NCBI GenBank assembly: GCA_021904315.1
Contig: CM038918.1
Coordinates: forward strand, 3,673,349 to 3,737,348
Length of the DNA: 64,000 bases
Direction of reading: 5' to 3'
Origin: Sphagnum magellanicum
Taxonomy: Eukaryota; Streptophyta; Sphagnopsida; Sphagnales; Sphagnaceae
The notes under the pieces were generated by a model that saw nothing but the letters and a program-made list of their open reading frames with translations, had not been told where the DNA came from and did no database searches. The translations under genes and the position numbers were made by a program. This document shows positions 60,679 through 64,000 of the stretch, piece by piece (positions within the stretch are counted from its first letter, which is position 1; every line of letters begins with the position of its first letter).

Positions 60679-63368
60679 AGGCCTCATTAATTTGTAGATA
60701 TCTACAAACTATACAAACTAGCTTAGTTTGTAGATGCCACCACTATTGGATTGTAGACGGTCAATTTTAAGTCACTCATTGACTACAGACGACTCTAATC
60801 ACTAGTGGGGGCCTGAATGGCAGTGTATGGCATATGTCGTATGGCCTGTACTAGCGGGTGCATTCTCACAGCGTCTCCACGAGCACCCGCTGCTTGGCCT
60901 GAAACACATCCTCGAGCGACAGGTGCATCAAGCAGGTATGGTTCTCGTTCATCTCCCACTTCAAAATAGAGAAGTCGCTTTCGATCAACGTCGTGTTGGC
61001 GAACACGGTTGCCAGGCCGCCACAGAACGATCATAAATGACCGAACCAGCCCGAGGCATAGTCCCAAGCATCGTCAAACGACATCTCAATGGTGTGCCGG
61101 TCGATGGCAACACGCAAGATCTGGTCTGAGGCGTACAAATTCAGAAGATCGTGATGGTCTACCTTCGTCTGATCGACGTCCTTGAGAGACCAAAATGCTG
61201 AAATGTGGTCGCGATAGGGCTCCAACACCTCACTCACGAACTTGCCATGACGGATGGTGATCAGCTAGGCAGGTAGCACAAGCAGCGCGTCGCTTTCCAG
61301 ACGCATGTTGTTGCCGTCATGCTCGGCCTTAACGCCCATCAGGCCGGTGACCAATGAAATCGCATATGTCGCGACTGTGCGAATGATATCGTTCTTGTCA
61401 TCTGCATCCAGGTCGTTGTAGCAAGCGAATTTCCACCACCTGTCCAGGGTTGAGCCCTGGGATTTGACGGCGGACTTAAGAAGCCACCTACAGACGTTTT
61501 ACGCCCACTGCTTGGGAGCTTACGGTTTCATGTTCTATCGTGAACGACCCCTGGACGCGGATGTGCTCGATGATCGCGTTAACAAAGATACGCATCAACC
61601 CGACTGACACATACTGGGCGTCGTCGTCGTTCTCTTGTACGATCTTGACACAAAACATAGCGACCAGCTAGCCGATCAGCGTGTGGATATGCTGCTCCTG
61701 CTGCGCGATCAGCAACGATCGGTTTTGCAAAATGACGAACGTGACATTGATGGCATTGATGGCCAACGACACCGCGAACGTGATGACCCACCACGCGCTT
61801 GTTGGCGTTTGCTCAGGACAGTGCGTCTCAGCGTACGCCATGATCCTACGACGATGATCCTTGAAGAAATGCAGTAGGCGCCCTAGGTGCGTCAACAGTT
61901 CATCTTTTTGGGGCACTTGACGGCCATGCTAGTGATGAAGTTGGCTTACGCACACAGGAAGATCGAAAATGACCAGGCGAACTTGATCCACTCGCCTTCG
62001 GCAAGCTCCTCGGCTACCGACTTGATGACCAGGTCGATCTGATGTAGTGCACACCAAATGCGGAGCACTGGGTTGTCGGCACAAACGATCATGTGAATGA
62101 CGAGACTGGTGTGGTAACCTATCATCGTGTTCTCGGCGTTAGATGACATGCCGATCAGCTTGGCGTGCCATTTGCCGTACAGCACGTCGAAAAACATGAC
62201 CAGCATGTTAAAGATATTACCGGCCGTGTGGTGATCGAACATGGGAATCGCGTCTAGGTGCAGATTAAGAAGTTGACCACAGAAGCAGATGCAAACGCGC
62301 AGGTCAAAGAACGATTGGCCACAGTGCGTGCTACCGTCACCCGCCAGCGACATTGCCTAGACGGATTCGTCGTCGAAACAATCAACAATCTGCTACAGAG
62401 TGGAGCCGACCAAGACGCGGACGTACTGGCCGACCATCAGGTCAGTGATGCCTGCCAACTTGGCCGTCTTGGTGCGTTCCTTAGCATGTTGGATGGCACT
62501 CGCCGTCTGCAGAAACGACATGCCGCTCCCGACATGGTCCATTACTAGATTGAACCGCATGATGTTCTTGATGGTGACGGTGTACGAGTGCAGATCGTCC
62601 TCATCTTCATCGACCTCATTGAGGATGAACAATTTCATGGCATTGGTCTTCTCCTTGAGCTTCTTAGCGGCCTTCCTAGCGGGCGCGCTGACCACATCGT
62701 CGTTGTCAGCATCATCACTATCAATGACCACCTTGTCATCCCGGAAGAACATGTCGCCAATGATCGTATTCACGATGCTCGCATTGATCATGAACATCAG
62801 TATATTACTGTCGAGATCCATATACCGATGCAGTGTGTTCGCGACCTTGATCTTGTTGTCAAAGAAATGTTGCTTATCCTTCTTGGTCGCCGCCTTGTAC
62901 AACGCCCACGACTCGGCGTGTTGCCCGTCGTGATGGCTTCTGTATTTGTGCGGTAGGAACGGTTTCAGAAAGTATTTGATGTCATTGCGCGACTTGCGCT
63001 TTCGCGTCGAACTGTCGTCGACCACAACGCTATCTCGACCTTCATAGACACAAAACATGCATCAAACAGTGATGTCGCCGTTGCCCGCTGTGCTAACAAT
63101 CTTTAACGCATACTTGAGCCCGTGCGCGGGCTGCCATGGTGTCTTGGCCTTGGGTGGCATGGCGATCGGATCGATTTTGGGGTGCAGAGAGCAGATTGCA
63201 GCCGCACCACACTTTGCAACGCCTCATGAGGTCATCCACGCCTACTGGCGCACTCCGCGCACTGTGGCGGGTCTTTATGAAACAAAAAATTAATTTGTAA
63301 ATCCGCCGACAGGTCATTTGTAGATATCGTCCCCTATTTTTAGCAAATCTACAAACTAATGAGGCCTG
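60678..63368. mobile_element. hAT-type DNA transposon with unusual, oomycete-like transposase
   Basis: The left end is CAGGCCTCATTAATTTGTAG. The right end, reverse-complemented, is CAGGCCTCATTAGTTTGTAG. Several further TTTGTAGAT units lie inside both ends (60692, 60729; 63318, 63342), like subterminal binding sites. CAG...CTG termini fit hAT. The interior is visibly richer in G+C and CG dinucleotides than any other long stretch in the window. The 8-bp flanks (AGTAAAGG and TAGATAGG) match at only some positions, so a target duplication is not proven. About 2.7 kb, encoding one transposase on the minus strand. Confidence 0.75.
60795..63058 (-). pseudogene. hAT-like transposase, nearly full length, broken by stops and frameshifts
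   Basis: From ATG 63058 the frame runs to TAG 62393-62395 and continues past it, with a second stop about 36 bases on, into 62353-61946. Frame changes near 61910 and again below 61580 lead to the C-terminus near 60860. Landmarks in order: a basic N-terminus with HAESWALYKAATKKDK; IKNIMRFNLVMDHVGSGMSF; the core SLAGDGSTHCGQSFFDLRV (first catalytic Asp) and LIGMSSNAENTMIGYH (where TTDG is usual, so the second Asp looks lost); WCALHQIDLVIK; ILQNRSLLIAQQE; and, in a shifted frame at about 61000-60870, IESDFSILKWEMNE, the C-terminal hAT dimerisation block. As I recall them, the closest relatives are the abundant hAT-like genes of Phytophthora-type oomycetes. This needs a search. Confidence 0.75.
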
Positions 63369-63480
63369 TAGATAGGTGTACAAGTAGGTAGGTAGTTGGG
63401 AGGATAGTAGGTAGGTGGGGGAGAGACTAGGCCTTTTTGGCGCATAGGCAGGCAGTCTAAATGTAGGTAGGTAAGTGAGA
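63366..63480. repeat. Irregular GTAG/GGTA minisatellite
   Basis: TAGGTAGGTAGTTGGGAGGA-type repeats start right at the right end of the hAT element. They are similar in kind to the run at 41985-42380. Confidence 0.8.
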
Positions 63481-64000
63481 GGGGTGCGGGAGGGGGTTTG
63501 AGGCCAAATTTTTTTTTTTAAATCATCCTGTGCTATCCAGTAAGGGACGCAAAATTCATCTCAATTGGTGCACTGGTTCCACCTGGCCATCAACAACTAC
63601 ACGCGTCATTTGTTTAGGCGGGTGGTCATTTTGCAGGGGCCAGCTGGAGCTCCTCTGTGGCCTACTTATAGACCCCTGCATAGTCGATATTGGGTGTATA
63701 ACGTATAACGTACTCCATCTTAAGGGTATAAAGAAGCTGGTTGTTGTCTGACAAGGTGTCTTTGGAAGTAGTGCTGCAGGCAGGGAGGGGTACGCTCCTG
63801 CCATCACTGCGACCCAGTACCAAGCGCCAAACGATAGTTCTTAGCGTTCATTCTCAGGTTAGTAGTCCTGTTTAGTCTTTACTTAAAATAAGAAATAATC
63901 TAATTTATGTGGAAATCGTTCGTGTACTGTGGTCGTCTTTTCCGACTAGTCAATAATGTTTGGATGATTCTTTACAGGTCGGATTAGTCGATGTCCCGAT
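63481..64000. other. Right edge, no supported gene
   Basis: Moderate G+C sequence with a 73-codon plus ORF (63530-63751) and an 83-codon minus ORF (63807-63556) overlapping it. I recognise neither. It could be the start of a transcribed region beyond the window. Confidence 0.3.

Noticed and set aside
62400-62956. Long plus-strand ORFs (up to 177 codons) inside the hAT element
   Set aside because: Antisense shadows of the transposase frame, which is the one with recognisable motifs.

Overview
The window reads as nuclear DNA of a land plant. It shows intron-split plant gene families (leucine-rich-repeat receptor kinase, DMP/DUF679 membrane protein, and fragments resembling SCAR/WAVE, coatomer beta-prime and the largest subunit of RNA polymerase IV/V). 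It also has a Ty1/copia element primed by initiator tRNA-Met, a RepHel Helitron, CACTA-like and hAT elements, and CCCTAA telomere-type repeats. The background is AT-rich. The species cannot be named from sequence alone. No rRNA, tRNA or CRISPR feature was found.

Layout. A very large imperfect inverted duplication frames the window. The left arm (about 1-6240) carries copy A of an LRR receptor-kinase gene on the minus strand. The right arm (about 51480-59180) carries copy D on the plus strand, so their 5' ends face each other. Inside them lies a second inverted pair: copy B (26760-29705, minus) and copy C (48640-50585, plus), both truncated copies of the same gene sharing one breakpoint. Copy A shows 13 clean exons and runs off the left edge before its kinase domain. 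Copy D keeps two kinase exons but has stops, a frameshift and damaged splice sites.

Between A and B are a foldback element (8266-8579), a decayed Helitron (about 8640-12510), short tandem arrays, about 4 kb of AT-rich repeated DNA (15.6-20.1 kb), and minus-strand pieces resembling VPS13 and the Pol IV/V largest subunit (23.3-26.4 kb). Between B and C are a 0.9-kb-period direct repeat, one apparently intact gene (DMP/DUF679, 32021-32569, minus), a complete but dead copia element (35704-40807), a CACTA-like nonautonomous element (41433-42718), and a cluster of minus-strand exons from SCAR/WAVE and coatomer beta-prime (46.9-48.1 kb).

At the right end (60678-63368) is a G+C-richer hAT-type transposon with CAGGCCTCATTA-type inverted ends. 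Its decayed transposase resembles, as far as I can recall, a family best known from oomycetes. It is the strongest candidate for something unexpected here.

Few genes are likely to be working: DMP, and perhaps copy A if its kinase half is intact outside the window. The rest is mobile DNA, gene fragments and duplication debris. Many of the nonsense changes look like C-to-T transitions, as expected in methylated, silenced DNA.
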